From an uncultured Collinsella sp. (GTDB lineage Bacteria; Actinomycetota; Coriobacteriia; Coriobacteriales; Coriobacteriaceae): DNA of 64,000 bases. Below, piece by piece: positions 1 through 7,600 of the stretch. Under the pieces are notes generated by a model. The model ran no database searches. It was not told where the DNA came from and saw only the letters and a program-made list of their open reading frames with translations. Made by a program: the position numbers and the translations under genes. How positions within the stretch are numbered: the stretch's first letter is position 1; every line of letters begins with the position of its first letter. Location of the stretch: contig UQLC01000008.1 in assembly GCA_900541795.1 (NCBI GenBank), positions 43,092 through 107,091 of the forward strand, read 5' to 3'.

Positions 1-939
1 TACGAGAGTCCGCTATACGGTAGGCGTACGGCCCAGTTTAAGATCATGCCGCTGGATTTTACGACGACCCTCGGTTTGTGGCAGAGCATGGGTCGCGAAG
101 ACGCTGCGGTTTGCTATGGCATGACGGGCGGCATTCCTGCATATATCGAGAAAGTCGATCCTACCGTATCGCTCGAGGACAACATCAAACGTCTTTTTCT
201 TACTCCTACGGGCTATCTCTTTGAGGAGCCGAGTAACCTGCTATTGCAAGAGTGCCGCAATCCCGAGCAATATGATGCGATCGTGCAAGCAATTGCCCAG
301 GGGCGCTCGAAGATCTCAAAGATTGCGAGCTCTATGGGAATCCCTGCGAGCAACGTAAAGAGCTATGTGGATAAGCTGGCGTCGCTTGGGATTGTCGAGC
401 GCGAGCTGCCCCTAAACGAGACGAGCAATAAGCGAGCCGTGTATCTGCTGAGCGACCAGATGTTTAGGTTCTGGTACAAGTTTGTGCCGCAGAACATTGG
501 GCTGATTCAAAACGATATGGCCGAGATGGCGTATAGGCGCATTGAGCCGCACGTATCGGATTACATGGGTACGGTCTTTGAGCTTATATGCAGACAATAC
601 GTGTACGAACTCGCACGCGCGGGCGAACTTGGTGTGGTGCCGGCAACAGTTGGCCGTTGGTGGGGAACGGACAATCGGACGCGTACGCAGGAAGAGATCG
701 ATTTGATTGTCGACGACGGAGAGGGCGCGGCGCTCTTTGCGGAGTGCAAATGGCGTAACGAACCGGCAGGCGAGGATGTTCTGGAAAAGCTCGTGTACCG
801 AAGCGAGCTCTTTAGGCGTCAGCATAAAAGCTACGTGATCTTCTCGAAGCGTGGCTTTACGCAAGGATGTCAGGAAGCTGCGGCGAGCAGGGGAGATACC
901 AAGCTGATTTCGTTTGCCGAGATGTGCGAGCGGAGATAA
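1..939 (+). CDS. AAA ATPase, C-terminal part (DUF234-type), 5' truncated by window edge
   Basis: The frame is open from base 1 and the first residues (ESPLYGRRTAQFK) match the loop just after the ATPase core of archaeal/bacterial AAA ATPases with a DUF234 C-terminus, so the real start lies outside the window and the ATG at 46 is internal. What remains is a winged-helix part (roughly residues 85-150 of the visible chain, ending with a typical 'YLLSDQMFRFWYKFV' segment) and a nuclease-like C-terminal domain with an E..D..AALFAECKW arrangement resembling the restriction-endonuclease fold of DUF234. These proteins are widespread, often in many copies, in gut actinobacteria; their function is not settled. 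The Walker motifs are not in the window. Confidence 0.85.
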   Translation, partial: YESPLYGRRTAQFKIMPLDFTTTLGLWQSMGREDAAVCYGMTGGIPAYIEKVDPTVSLEDNIKRLFLTPTGYLFEEPSNLLLQECRNPEQYDAIVQAIAQGRSKISKIASSMGIPASNVKSYVDKLASLGIVERELPLNETSNKRAVYLLSDQMFRFWYKFVPQNIGLIQNDMAEMAYRRIEPHVSDYMGTVFELICRQYVYELARAGELGVVPATVGRWWGTDNRTRTQEEIDLIVDDGEGAALFAECKWRNEPAGEDVLEKLVYRSELFRRQHKSYVIFSKRGFTQGCQEAAASRGDTKLISFAEMCERR

Positions 940-991
940 CCAAGCGCGCTCTGATGTGATTGCTCGGAATGGGTCGCGCTAAGGATGCCAA

Positions 992-1066
992 GCGTAAAAC
1001 CTACAATGAAAATGGCGTAAAAACTACATTGAGAACGGCGTAAAAACAGCATTGAGAATGGCGTAA
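992..1066. repeat. Tandem 23-bp iterons upstream of ATPase remnant
   Basis: The hexamer GCGTAA recurs at 992, 1015, 1038 and 1061, exactly every 23 bp, with the intervening bases largely conserved (consensus GCGTAAAAACTACATTGAGAA plus two bases). They sit between the DUF234-type ATPase and the degenerate second ATPase. The function is unknown; they could be binding sites for a regulator or for the ATPase itself. Confidence 0.7.
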
Positions 1067-1083
1067 TTTCGTATATCGCATGA

Positions 1084-1466
1084 TCGCCCGAGCTTGCACA
1101 CGGCCTTTTGCGAGCTCTTGCCATGAACGAGAGCCAGGCTGTCACGTACAAGACGCTCATAAAGGACGCCTCGTACGGTGAGACGGGCCCCGACGAGAGG
1201 ACCATCGCTGCGCACCTGGATCTCTTCAACAGGCTCAAGCTGACCGAGGACCTGTGCGGATGGGAGCCATCGAGGTCAAGCTGAGTGATGCGAAAGCAGA
1301 CGATGGAGAGAGAAATCTCAAGGCGCTGGAGAGGAAAGTGCTCTCCAATCCTGCCGCCCAGAATGCCGCGCCGGCGTTTTTGGCGGTCGTGGTTGGAAAG
1401 GGGAGCATTGCCTACACACGCGACGACGGCGTGGCGGTGATCCCCATGGCGGCACTTGGGGCGTAG
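1084..1466 (+). pseudogene. Remnant of DUF4143-type AAA ATPase
   Basis: Frame 1084 encodes SPELAHGLLRALAMNESQAV...LKLTEDLCGWEPS and then stops; another frame starting near 1254 continues with GAIEVKLSDAKADDGERNLKAL and runs to a stop at 1464-1466. Both pieces match the C-terminal half of ATPases carrying DUF4143 (the linker helix region and the final 'EVK' nuclease-like strand). The N-terminal ATPase core is absent, the DUF4143 middle is deleted, and the two parts are out of frame. It is therefore a decayed gene rather than two small ORFs. Confidence 0.75.
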
Positions 1467-1508
1467 TGGTTTTGCGGGCGTGCCGTGCTTCCTTTACCGA
1501 AAATCCAT

Positions 1509-1537
1509 TTGGTAAACCAGATGCTCGCGGATAGAAT
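1509..1537 (+). promoter_or_regulatory. Promoter of small-RNA module, copy A
   Basis: TTGGTA and TAGAAT are separated by exactly 17 bp. The same layout, preceded by the same ACCGAAA..CC.TTTG string, occurs at 2601-2629 and 3038-3066, so three copies of this promoter module lie within 1.6 kb. Confidence 0.6.
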
Positions 1538-1604
1538 AAAGTTGACGGCAGCCCAAGTTCTGGAGAGCTGGGAAACGCCGTTGCTTGGTCAAGAGGTCGG
1601 TGCC

Positions 1605-1713
1605 TTAATGGCAGCGACTTGTTATGCTTCGAATGCTGCTTGAGTGCCTCGGAAAGTTCGATAAGCGCCGTGAAGAGCGAGACCAAAGCAACCAAGAGCT
1701 CTACGAGCTCTGA
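1605..1713 (-). pseudogene. Relic of type I toxin-like peptide gene (copy A)
   Basis: Read on the minus strand, this segment encodes ELVELLVALVSLFTALIELS followed by EALKQHSKHNK, clearly homologous to the intact 41-residue peptide at 2698-2823. The ATG and its ribosome-binding site are replaced by the unrelated terminator sequence at 1716-1761, and a short deletion near the 3' end takes the TAA at 1605-1607 out of frame. The antisense RNA promoter opposite it (1509-1537) is still intact. Confidence 0.6.
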
Positions 1714-1814
1714 TGGGCCCGGGATGACCTCTGATTCAAGTCACCGGGCCTCAATCTTTTTCATCCATTTGAATAGAGCGGGCGACTCTCTTGGGGCCAT
1801 CTGCATGGCGCGTG
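1711..1814 (+). repeat. About 104-bp direct repeat, copy 1 (partner at 3073-3175), with terminator
   Basis: This block is nearly identical to 3073-3175. It begins with a strong intrinsic terminator (GGCCCGG at 1716-1722 pairing with CCGGGCC at 1744-1750, then TTTTT) and continues as a conserved stretch ending CTGCATGGCGCGTG. Each copy lies directly upstream of a protein-coding gene (the SIMPL gene at 1906 and the exonuclease gene at 3285). A short further match to its end (CTGCATGGCGCGTGCCTG) lies at about 4034. Confidence 0.8.
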
Positions 1815-1905
1815 CCTGGCGCGCGTGGCACAGCATCCCATTTTTGTGTCCGCACGGGTGGCTACGCTTACCGCAACGTAGCCATTCGTGGAAAGGACGG
1901 ATGTC

Positions 1906-2547
1906 ATGGCAACGGATAAGACCGGTTATGTGAGCGTTGGCGCCGAGATAGAGGACGAGGTTATGCCCGACCGCGTGATCTTTAGCATTGGCTTTGGTGG
2001 TCGCCGCACCACCAAGGAATCGTGCCTGGAGGATTACAACACCGATCGCGCCCGCGTAGCCGCCGCGCTGGCGCCCTTTGGTTTGGATAGCGAATTAACA
2101 TGCTGTCGGTACACTTGTTATGCGCAGATGACGCGCAAGAAGGCGACGATTGTGGGCTACAACTACTATGCGTACGGTACGGTTGCCGCGCCTGTCGATT
2201 CGACTGACTTTGCTGCTGTGTGGACCGCACTCAATACCTGCGAGTCACATCCCGACATGAGCATTCGATTTGAGTTGGCGGATCAGCGCGCGGCGGAAGA
2301 CGCCCTGATTGCCCGTGCGGTTGAACGTGCTCGCGGCAACGCGCAGGCACTTGCCGTTGCGGCGGGGTCTATGCTGGGCGGCGTCAAGCATATCTCGTAT
2401 AACAGTCGGGCGGCGGGCTATGGTCGAACATACTGTGTTGCCGCGTGTGCTCCCGATGGGGCGTCCGGAGGCTCCGAGGAGACGGTGCTGGAGCCAGAGC
2501 CTATCGAGGTCGAGTGCTCCGTGGATATGGAATGGTGGCTGGAGTAG
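1906..2547 (+). CDS. SIMPL-domain (DUF541) protein
   Basis: A 213-residue protein with no signal peptide. The start ATG is preceded by GAAAGGA at suitable distance. The N-terminal strand (GYVSVGAEIEDEVMPDRVIFSIGFGGR), the long helix with periodic A/R (AAEDALIARAVERARGNAQALA) and the 'VKHISYN' strand are the usual elements of the SIMPL/DUF541 fold, known from the mouse signalling protein SIMPL, BP26 of Brucella and E. coli YggE. The molecular function in bacteria is not established. It has several cysteines (CCRYTCYA near residue 65), unusual for secreted family members and consistent with a cytoplasmic location. Confidence 0.75.
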   Translation: MATDKTGYVSVGAEIEDEVMPDRVIFSIGFGGRRTTKESCLEDYNTDRARVAAALAPFGLDSELTCCRYTCYAQMTRKKATIVGYNYYAYGTVAAPVDSTDFAAVWTALNTCESHPDMSIRFELADQRAAEDALIARAVERARGNAQALAVAAGSMLGGVKHISYNSRAAGYGRTYCVAACAPDGASGGSEETVLEPEPIEVECSVDMEWWLE

Positions 2548-2600
2548 GAAGCAGGTGCTGAGCGGCTGAGGGACCGAGGCTTCGCTACCGAAAAAACCAT

Positions 2601-2629
2601 TTGTTAAACTCAATGTCCGTGGGTAGAAT
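2601..2629 (+). promoter_or_regulatory. Promoter of candidate antitoxin RNA
   Basis: TTGTTA, 17-bp spacer, TAGAAT. Transcription should begin near 2636 and run toward, and overlap, the 3' end of the toxin-like gene on the other strand. Confidence 0.7.
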
Positions 2630-2635
2630 AAGGCC

Positions 2636-2723
2636 GACGGCAGCCCAAGTTGTGGATAGCTGGGCAGCGCCGTTACTTCGATTAAGGGGTCAATGCCTTA
2701 ACGGCGTCGACCCCTCTTCTTTT
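2636..2723 (+). ncRNA. Candidate type I antitoxin RNA, antisense to toxin 3' end
   Basis: The predicted transcript of about 85-90 nt starts after the 2601-2629 promoter and ends at an intrinsic terminator whose stem pairs GGGGTC (2686-2691) with GACCCC (2709-2714), followed by TCTTCTTTT. Its last 26 nt are complementary to the 3' end of the toxin-like coding sequence (2698-2823). The 5' part carries GACGGCAG and GGGCAGCGCC, two words that also occur in the same order in the toxin mRNA leader (about 2846-2876 on the minus strand). The RNA role is inferred from layout only. Confidence 0.55.
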
Positions 2724-2823
2724 GCTTCGTACGCTGCTTAAGTGCCTCGGAAAGTCCGATAAGCGCCGTGAGGAGCGAGACCAAAGCGGTCAGGAGCTTC
2801 ACGAAATCAATCAGATCGGTCAT
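2698..2823 (-). CDS. Candidate type I toxin, 41-residue membrane peptide
   Basis: The start ATG at 2823 follows GGGAGGTGA at good spacing. The peptide begins MTDLIDFVKLLTALVSLL, continues as one hydrophobic helix to about residue 28, and ends in an extremely basic tail (KQRTKQKKRGRRR). Length, single membrane helix and charged tail resemble small membrane toxins of type I systems, but I recognise no named family. A convergent promoter and terminator for an antisense RNA overlap its 3' end. A palindromic CGAA...TTCG element matching the Gram-positive LexA box lies about 95 bp upstream. A decayed paralogue lies at 1605-1713. Confidence 0.6.
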   Translation of the reverse strand: MTDLIDFVKLLTALVSLLTALIGLSEALKQRTKQKKRGRRR

Positions 2824-2913
2824 GGGCATCACCTCCCGTCGCATGGAGGGCGCTGCCCGGCACATGGAACTGCCGTCAACAACTGCCACTCTATCAAAGC
2901 GCGGTCATAAATA

Positions 2914-2928
2914 CGAATATATGTTCGA
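2914..2928. promoter_or_regulatory. LexA-box-like palindrome upstream of toxin-like gene
   Basis: CGAATATATGTTCGA differs at one position from the Gram-positive/actinobacterial LexA consensus CGAACNNNNGTTCG. It lies within an AT-rich stretch (2905-2940) that is the probable promoter of the minus-strand toxin-like gene, although I cannot assign clear -35/-10 boxes. SOS control is an inference. Confidence 0.5.
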
Positions 2929-3037
2929 TAATAACAGCAACGTGATTCCCTCGAATAGCAGCCTTTCGTAAGGGCGGCAGAAGACGGCGCTGGGCGATTG
3001 GGGCTAGACGCGCAGGTCTTCGTCACCGAAAGCCCGT

Positions 3038-3066
3038 TTGATTAACCAGCCCTCTGTAGGTACACT
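3038..3066 (+). promoter_or_regulatory. Promoter of small RNA, copy C
   Basis: TTGATT, 17-bp spacer, TACACT, preceded by CACCGAAA like the other two modules. Transcription would start around 3073 and meet a terminator almost at once. Confidence 0.55.
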
Positions 3067-3072
3067 GCATAT

Positions 3073-3175
3073 TGATGGGCCCGGGATGACCGCTGATTCA
3101 AGTCACCGGGCCTAAATCTTTTCATCCATTTGAATAGAGCGGGCGACTCTCTTGGGGCCGTCTGCATGGCGTGTG
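3073..3175 (+). repeat. About 104-bp direct repeat, copy 2, with terminator
   Basis: Partner of 1711-1814. The terminator stem is GGCCCGG (3078-3084) with CCGGGCC (3106-3112), then TCTTTT at 3117-3122. With the promoter just upstream it predicts a transcript of only about 50 nt. The rest of 2824-3284 holds the toxin leader and a leader for the exonuclease gene, in which I see no other gene. Confidence 0.8.
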
Positions 3176-3284
3176 ATTAGCGCATGGTATTGCGCCCAGC
3201 TTTCATGTCCGCGCGGCCACCTATCCTTACGGCAATGTAGCCGCTTATGTAACAAGCGGCAAGCAACGGAGAAAGGCCCTAACC

Positions 3285-4019
3285 GTGTCAGCTGAAAAGA
3301 CGCCGTGTATCTCGGCTATCGATACGACGAACTTTGCGCGCCAGATTGTGCTGGACTTTGAGTTTGCGCCGGTGCCAAAACAGCGCCAGCGCCGTGGGCT
3401 GCGCAATGAGATTATCGAGGTCGGCGCCGTTAAGCTCGATTACCACGGCAACGTTATGGGCGAGTTCTCGCAGTTTGTGCAGACGGAATTTACCGAAGGC
3501 GTTGCGTATCCCGTCCGCGAGCTCACGGGGATATCGGCCGTGGACACCGCGATGGCCGATCCGCTCTACATGGTGATAAAAAGGCTCAGCGATTGGATCG
3601 GTCGCTACTCCGCCCAGGTGGTCTGTTGGAACGGTGCGGACCGTCGGCAGCTTTTGACCGAGTGCCAGGCAAAGCACATCGACCTTTCCACATTTCCTAC
3701 GGACTGGGCCGACCTGCAGGCGTTTTACACCTCGATCATGGACGTTGGCAGCCACGGGCGCGTCTCGTTGGGCGACGCGGCAACGTGGTTCGGCATCGAG
3801 TTTGACGAGTCGACGGGCCATGCCCACAGCGCCCTAGCCGATGCGCGCGTGACCGCCAAGCTGCTCAAGCAGGTGATGGACGGGGACTATCACGTGAGTC
3901 CGCGCGCCCAAGAAGTCCGCCAACGTTGGGGGATGGGCGAGCGGGCCCAGACACGCCTCTCTAGCAAGTGCCCCGAGCTGGGCGACCTGCTGCTGAAGCT
4001 GAAGGCGGCGGGAAGGTAG
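3285..4019 (+). CDS. DnaQ-like 3'-5' exonuclease (DEDDh family)
   Basis: A 244-residue protein beginning with GTG after GGAGAAAGG. Exo I is VLDFEFAP near residue 22, with the second acidic residue in IIEVGAVKL; Exo II lies around VVCWNGADRRQLL (the usual N-x-x-x-D is altered here to G-A-D); Exo III is H-A-H-S-A-L-A-D-A near residue 185. These are the catalytic residues of DEDDh exonucleases, which remove nucleotides from 3' ends of DNA or RNA. The protein is a stand-alone exonuclease with no polymerase domain, closest in layout to the KapD/inhibitor-of-KinA-type or RNase T-like group. Its substrate cannot be told from sequence. Confidence 0.8.
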   Translation: MSAEKTPCISAIDTTNFARQIVLDFEFAPVPKQRQRRGLRNEIIEVGAVKLDYHGNVMGEFSQFVQTEFTEGVAYPVRELTGISAVDTAMADPLYMVIKRLSDWIGRYSAQVVCWNGADRRQLLTECQAKHIDLSTFPTDWADLQAFYTSIMDVGSHGRVSLGDAATWFGIEFDESTGHAHSALADARVTAKLLKQVMDGDYHVSPRAQEVRQRWGMGERAQTRLSSKCPELGDLLLKLKAAGR

Positions 4020-4060
4020 GGGCGTTAGCTGTCTGCATGGCGCGTGCCTGTCGCGTATCG

Positions 4061-5296
4061 TTACTCTTCCTGCTGCTTGGCAGGCAAGATGTAGACGTTC
4101 TCGGCGTCCACGGCGATCTGCGCGGGGCGGTTGTAGAGGGTGTCGATCTCCTTTACGCTCTGCTTGAACGGCGTGACGTCGGGCGTCTTTGCCTGATGGA
4201 GCTTTTCGAGGAGTTTCTCGGATTGCTTGTCGTTGAACTTTCCGATGCTCTCTCCTGCGCCTTCGAGCGCCTCGTCGATGAGTGTATGGTCGCCCACGGG
4301 GGTCTTTGCGATGGCGTGACCGAGCAATTTGCCCGCGGACGCGATACCGCCCAGCAGTGCCGCATCGACGGTGTCGACAGCCCCCGCTTCGAGTGCGTTG
4401 TAGCAGTCGGTGTAGAGCTCGCGGTACGCGATCGAATCAGCCTCGATCTTCGCAGTGGCGTCCGCGAGCTTTGCGGGCTCGAAGTTCTGGGCGAGCATGG
4501 GTTCGAGGAACAGCGAGAACGCGTGGATGTAGGTGGCGAGCTGGCAGTCTTTGAGGTAGTCGAGCACCTTGTCGAGGCGTCTGCCCAAGCCGTCTCGCAC
4601 CTCGATGAACCCTTTCTTTTTCAGATCCGCCTGTGCCTGCGAGCGGAAGAGTTCCATGTCCTGCGCGGACGACTGCTTGATGTCGAGCACCTTCATATGG
4701 GCGTTTGCCATGTAGGTGGCGTTGCCGTAGTTGAGGCCGTAACCGTTGAGGATGTCTGCGAGCGTCTTGAGGTTGCCACGCATGTTGGCCTTGTCGCGCT
4801 GACGCATGTACTCGAACATTTCGTCGACGGACTCCTGGATGGAGTCGAGCTTTTGGTTTATCTGCGCGATTGCGGCTGCCATGAATAGCGATGTTGGATC
4901 GTAAGGCACCTGCGTGACGCTCGTGGCGATGTCGCCCTCGACTACGTGGAAGCGCGCCTGCCCAAGGCCCTTGGCGGCGTCGCGGTAGCCCCCTGTGAGA
5001 CCGTTGCCGTCCTTGAACGTGTTGAGTTTCGACGGATCGAGCGGGTTACCATATTTGTCAGTCGCCTGGAGCAGCGTGGGCACGCTCACCGTGTTGGTGA
5101 CGGTGCGAAACATCGAGGGGAGCGAGGCGAACGCCACGCCGAGTTGGGGAATTCGCTCGAGCGGTAGCTTGATGGCGCCGGAGACGTCCACCCGCTTCTG
5201 AGTGAGCGCGAGGTGGATTTTGGTCGATGCGAGCTGTTTTGCCACGAGCTCCTCTCGGCCGTCGTTCGCCGAGGGTTTGGTCTCGTTGTCTGCCAT
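4061..5296 (-). CDS. Protein of unknown function, 411 residues
   Basis: The start is placed at the ATG at 5296, preceded by AAGGAG six bases away; a frame extension of 12 codons upstream lacks a ribosome-binding site. No family is recognised. The N-terminal third is rich in hydrophobic and small residues (PQLGVAFASLPSMFRTVTNT), the middle is strongly helical with a conserved-looking MFEYMRQRDKANMRGNLKTL, and a glycine-rich hydrophobic segment (AALLGGIASAGKLLGHAIA, near residue 325) could insert in a membrane. There is no signal peptide. It stands alone, convergent with the exonuclease gene. Confidence 0.65.
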   Translation of the reverse strand: MADNETKPSANDGREELVAKQLASTKIHLALTQKRVDVSGAIKLPLERIPQLGVAFASLPSMFRTVTNTVSVPTLLQATDKYGNPLDPSKLNTFKDGNGLTGGYRDAAKGLGQARFHVVEGDIATSVTQVPYDPTSLFMAAAIAQINQKLDSIQESVDEMFEYMRQRDKANMRGNLKTLADILNGYGLNYGNATYMANAHMKVLDIKQSSAQDMELFRSQAQADLKKKGFIEVRDGLGRRLDKVLDYLKDCQLATYIHAFSLFLEPMLAQNFEPAKLADATAKIEADSIAYRELYTDCYNALEAGAVDTVDAALLGGIASAGKLLGHAIAKTPVGDHTLIDEALEGAGESIGKFNDKQSEKLLEKLHQAKTPDVTPFKQSVKEIDTLYNRPAQIAVDAENVYILPAKQQEE

Positions 5297-5478
5297 AGCG
5301 CGCTCCTTGCTTACGTTGATAGTCGTGGGCATTATCTCATCGCCTGGTGGCTTGCTAGAGCGGGGTAGAGGCCGAGCGTCTGGCGAAACTCGTTAACTGA
5401 TTGCATTTCAGCGGATTGGGTTGATTATAAGAGAAGGACGGCTATCCATCTGCCCTTCCCAGTTGAGTTCGCTTTGAG

Positions 5479-7293
5479 CTACTGTTCGTGCTTATGCTGC
5501 TTGGGCTCAAGCCTTCTCGCTGCCGTGAAGCAGGCCGTGGCCGCCATGGCCAATGCGATGCTGGCCATCCAAGTGGAGTCGCCGGTTGCAGCGAGCTTTG
5601 GTTCATCGGCTGTCGTGCGTCCCGACTTTTTTGTAGCCGCCTCGTCGGCGTCCTTTTCAGGAGTGGCAGGATCACTTTTGTTGTCGCCGGGTGAATCTAC
5701 GTCGGTCTTTCCGCCCGCCTGCTCCCCTTGGGCCTTCCCCTCCACGGTGAAGGACGCATCGGTCGCCGTCCCGTCCTTCCAGACGGCCGTGACGGTGTGT
5801 CCGCCGCCGGCGAGCGTGTCCAGGTAGGACGGCCTGAGCTCGATAATCGTGCTGCCCCTGGTTGCGGTGTAGTTCTCGGCGGAGACCTCAGTTCCGTCCA
5901 CGAGGAGACGCGTGAACTCATCGAGAGGACCGCTGAAGCGGAAGGTCAGACCGGCCTCGCCGTCCTTTGCATACGCCTGCCCGTCGCCCTTGGTGGCGGC
6001 ATACAGCGGAGCGGTCACGTCGAAGGTGACGTCCCCCGCGTCGTCGACATCAAAGGTCTGAACGCCGGTCTTGCCGTTACGCTCGGCGTAGGCGGAGCTG
6101 TAGACGAAGGTCTCGTGGCCCGTCTTGTCGAGGACCGCGAGGGCTTGGATTTCAAACGAGCCCATCGAGAGCGACGTGGGGAACTCGATTTCGATATAGC
6201 CCCTTGCCGCATCGTAGCTGCAGCTCAACGTTTTGCGGGTCTTTAAAGAGTTCGGGTCCTCGACATAGCCGGGGTCGCCGAGGATCGGGGAGACAGACTT
6301 TACGCCGTCCGCGTCGCCTACATTGCAATAGATACGGAGGATCCCGCCGACGGGGACCCTCTTCGCGGAGATGGAAACGTTCGAGACCGTGGGCGGGTTC
6401 CGGTCGATCGCGCTGCCGGTCACCTCGAAGCACAGCTCGCTCGGGTCGCCAACCGAGAAAGTCGCGCCCGAAATGCCGTTGGCCCTGGCGTAGGAACTCT
6501 CGTACACATCGGTCTCGAACCCTAGGCCATCGGTGACCGAAAGGCCGATCAGCCTGTGCCTTCCGATCCTATTGCTGTCGAATGTGAGGTCAAACCCGTC
6601 GATAGACGAGCCTCCGTGATAATAGGCTGACGAAACAGAGCAGCCGTCGTCCGAATTCTCCCAGCCCTGCCGCAGTATGGGGGAAACGGAGCGAACGCCG
6701 TCGGCATCGGAGACGGTCCAAGAGATGTGGAGGTCGGCACCGGTTGCGACCTCCCTGCTCGAGAGCGACACGGAGGACACGGTCGGCGGGTTTTGGTCCT
6801 CGGGTCCCTCGGTCACCTCATACTCGAGGGGGTCGGTGGTGAAGGTCGGACAGTCGAGCCCCTTCTCCTCGGCATACGTCGTGTCGTAGACATCGGTAAC
6901 CCATCCAAGACTATCGGTCACGCCGAGGCCGATGATCCGGTACCTGCAGGGCCGGTCGCTCGGGGAGGTGGAGATATCGAAGCCCGCGGTCGTGTTGCCG
7001 GTCGACGAGAAGGCGAGACGGGAACTGATTCCATGGTCTCCGGTATCGTTTTCGACAAGGACTTCGACTATGGGCGTGACGGACCGTACCCCGTCAGGGT
7101 CATCGACGCTATAGCCGACATGCAGCGTGGAGCCGGCCGTGACTGTCGTCGCGGATATCGTCACGTTGGAGATGCTGGGCGGGTTCGGGTCCGACGCGGC
7201 TAGGGCGGTTGAGGGCAAAGCAAGCGCTACGGTGGCGGACAGCGAGGCGAGCAGGCTAAGCGCGAAGCGCCTGGAGAATTTCAAGGAGGTCAT
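5479..7293 (-). CDS. Sortase-anchored surface protein with three Ig-like repeats
   Basis: A 604-residue secreted protein. The N-terminus is a classic signal peptide (SRRFALSLLASLSATVALAL, cleavage after ALA near residue 33). Three repeats follow (about 35-160, 165-295 and 298-430), each starting NPP.[IV]S.V.[IL]S and containing V.D.DGV[RK]SV[TS]PI and a TDVY..[TS]YA.. segment near the end. A fourth, different beta module (about 435-540) resembles an X2-type Ig domain. A linker rich in D, K, T and P leads to LAATGD, a hydrophobic helix and a basic tail (RRLEPKQHKHEQ), the tripartite cell-wall sorting signal with A replacing P. The role may be adhesion; the ligand is unknown. The ribosome-binding site is weak (GGAAGA, rather distant). 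Confidence 0.8.
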   Translation of the reverse strand: MTSLKFSRRFALSLLASLSATVALALPSTALAASDPNPPSISNVTISATTVTAGSTLHVGYSVDDPDGVRSVTPIVEVLVENDTGDHGISSRLAFSSTGNTTAGFDISTSPSDRPCRYRIIGLGVTDSLGWVTDVYDTTYAEEKGLDCPTFTTDPLEYEVTEGPEDQNPPTVSSVSLSSREVATGADLHISWTVSDADGVRSVSPILRQGWENSDDGCSVSSAYYHGGSSIDGFDLTFDSNRIGRHRLIGLSVTDGLGFETDVYESSYARANGISGATFSVGDPSELCFEVTGSAIDRNPPTVSNVSISAKRVPVGGILRIYCNVGDADGVKSVSPILGDPGYVEDPNSLKTRKTLSCSYDAARGYIEIEFPTSLSMGSFEIQALAVLDKTGHETFVYSSAYAERNGKTGVQTFDVDDAGDVTFDVTAPLYAATKGDGQAYAKDGEAGLTFRFSGPLDEFTRLLVDGTEVSAENYTATRGSTIIELRPSYLDTLAGGGHTVTAVWKDGTATDASFTVEGKAQGEQAGGKTDVDSPGDNKSDPATPEKDADEAATKKSGRTTADEPKLAATGDSTWMASIALAMAATACFTAARRLEPKQHKHEQ

Positions 7294-7600
7294 TGGTGGT
7301 GCCGATCTTCCATAATTGTTGCAGCGATACCAGTATATCTTTGGCCCATGCTAGCCAGATGTTCTTTCCGCGAACGGCTCGTTAGTTTAGAGACGGCATA
7401 TGGACGCCTGTCTCGTCCACGTTTCTCGTAAGGGCGATTATAAGGACATGAAGAGACTTTCTCGGAACAATCAATTGGGGATATCAAAGAAATGCTGGAC
7501 GCCTCCTGATCGCTCAATGCCTTTGAGGTGAAATGCGGCGCATCGGCTACGTTGTTGAGATCATTTATCGAGCGATACGTCATTCCAGCTGAGGCCACCG
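7294..7600. other. Intergenic stretch without a convincing gene
   Basis: This holds the leader and presumed promoter of the surface protein gene (a TATACT on the minus strand near 7337 is the only good -10). An open minus-strand frame crosses it but has low-complexity, Arg/Ser-rich composition and no ribosome-binding site, so I do not call it. Confidence 0.4.
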
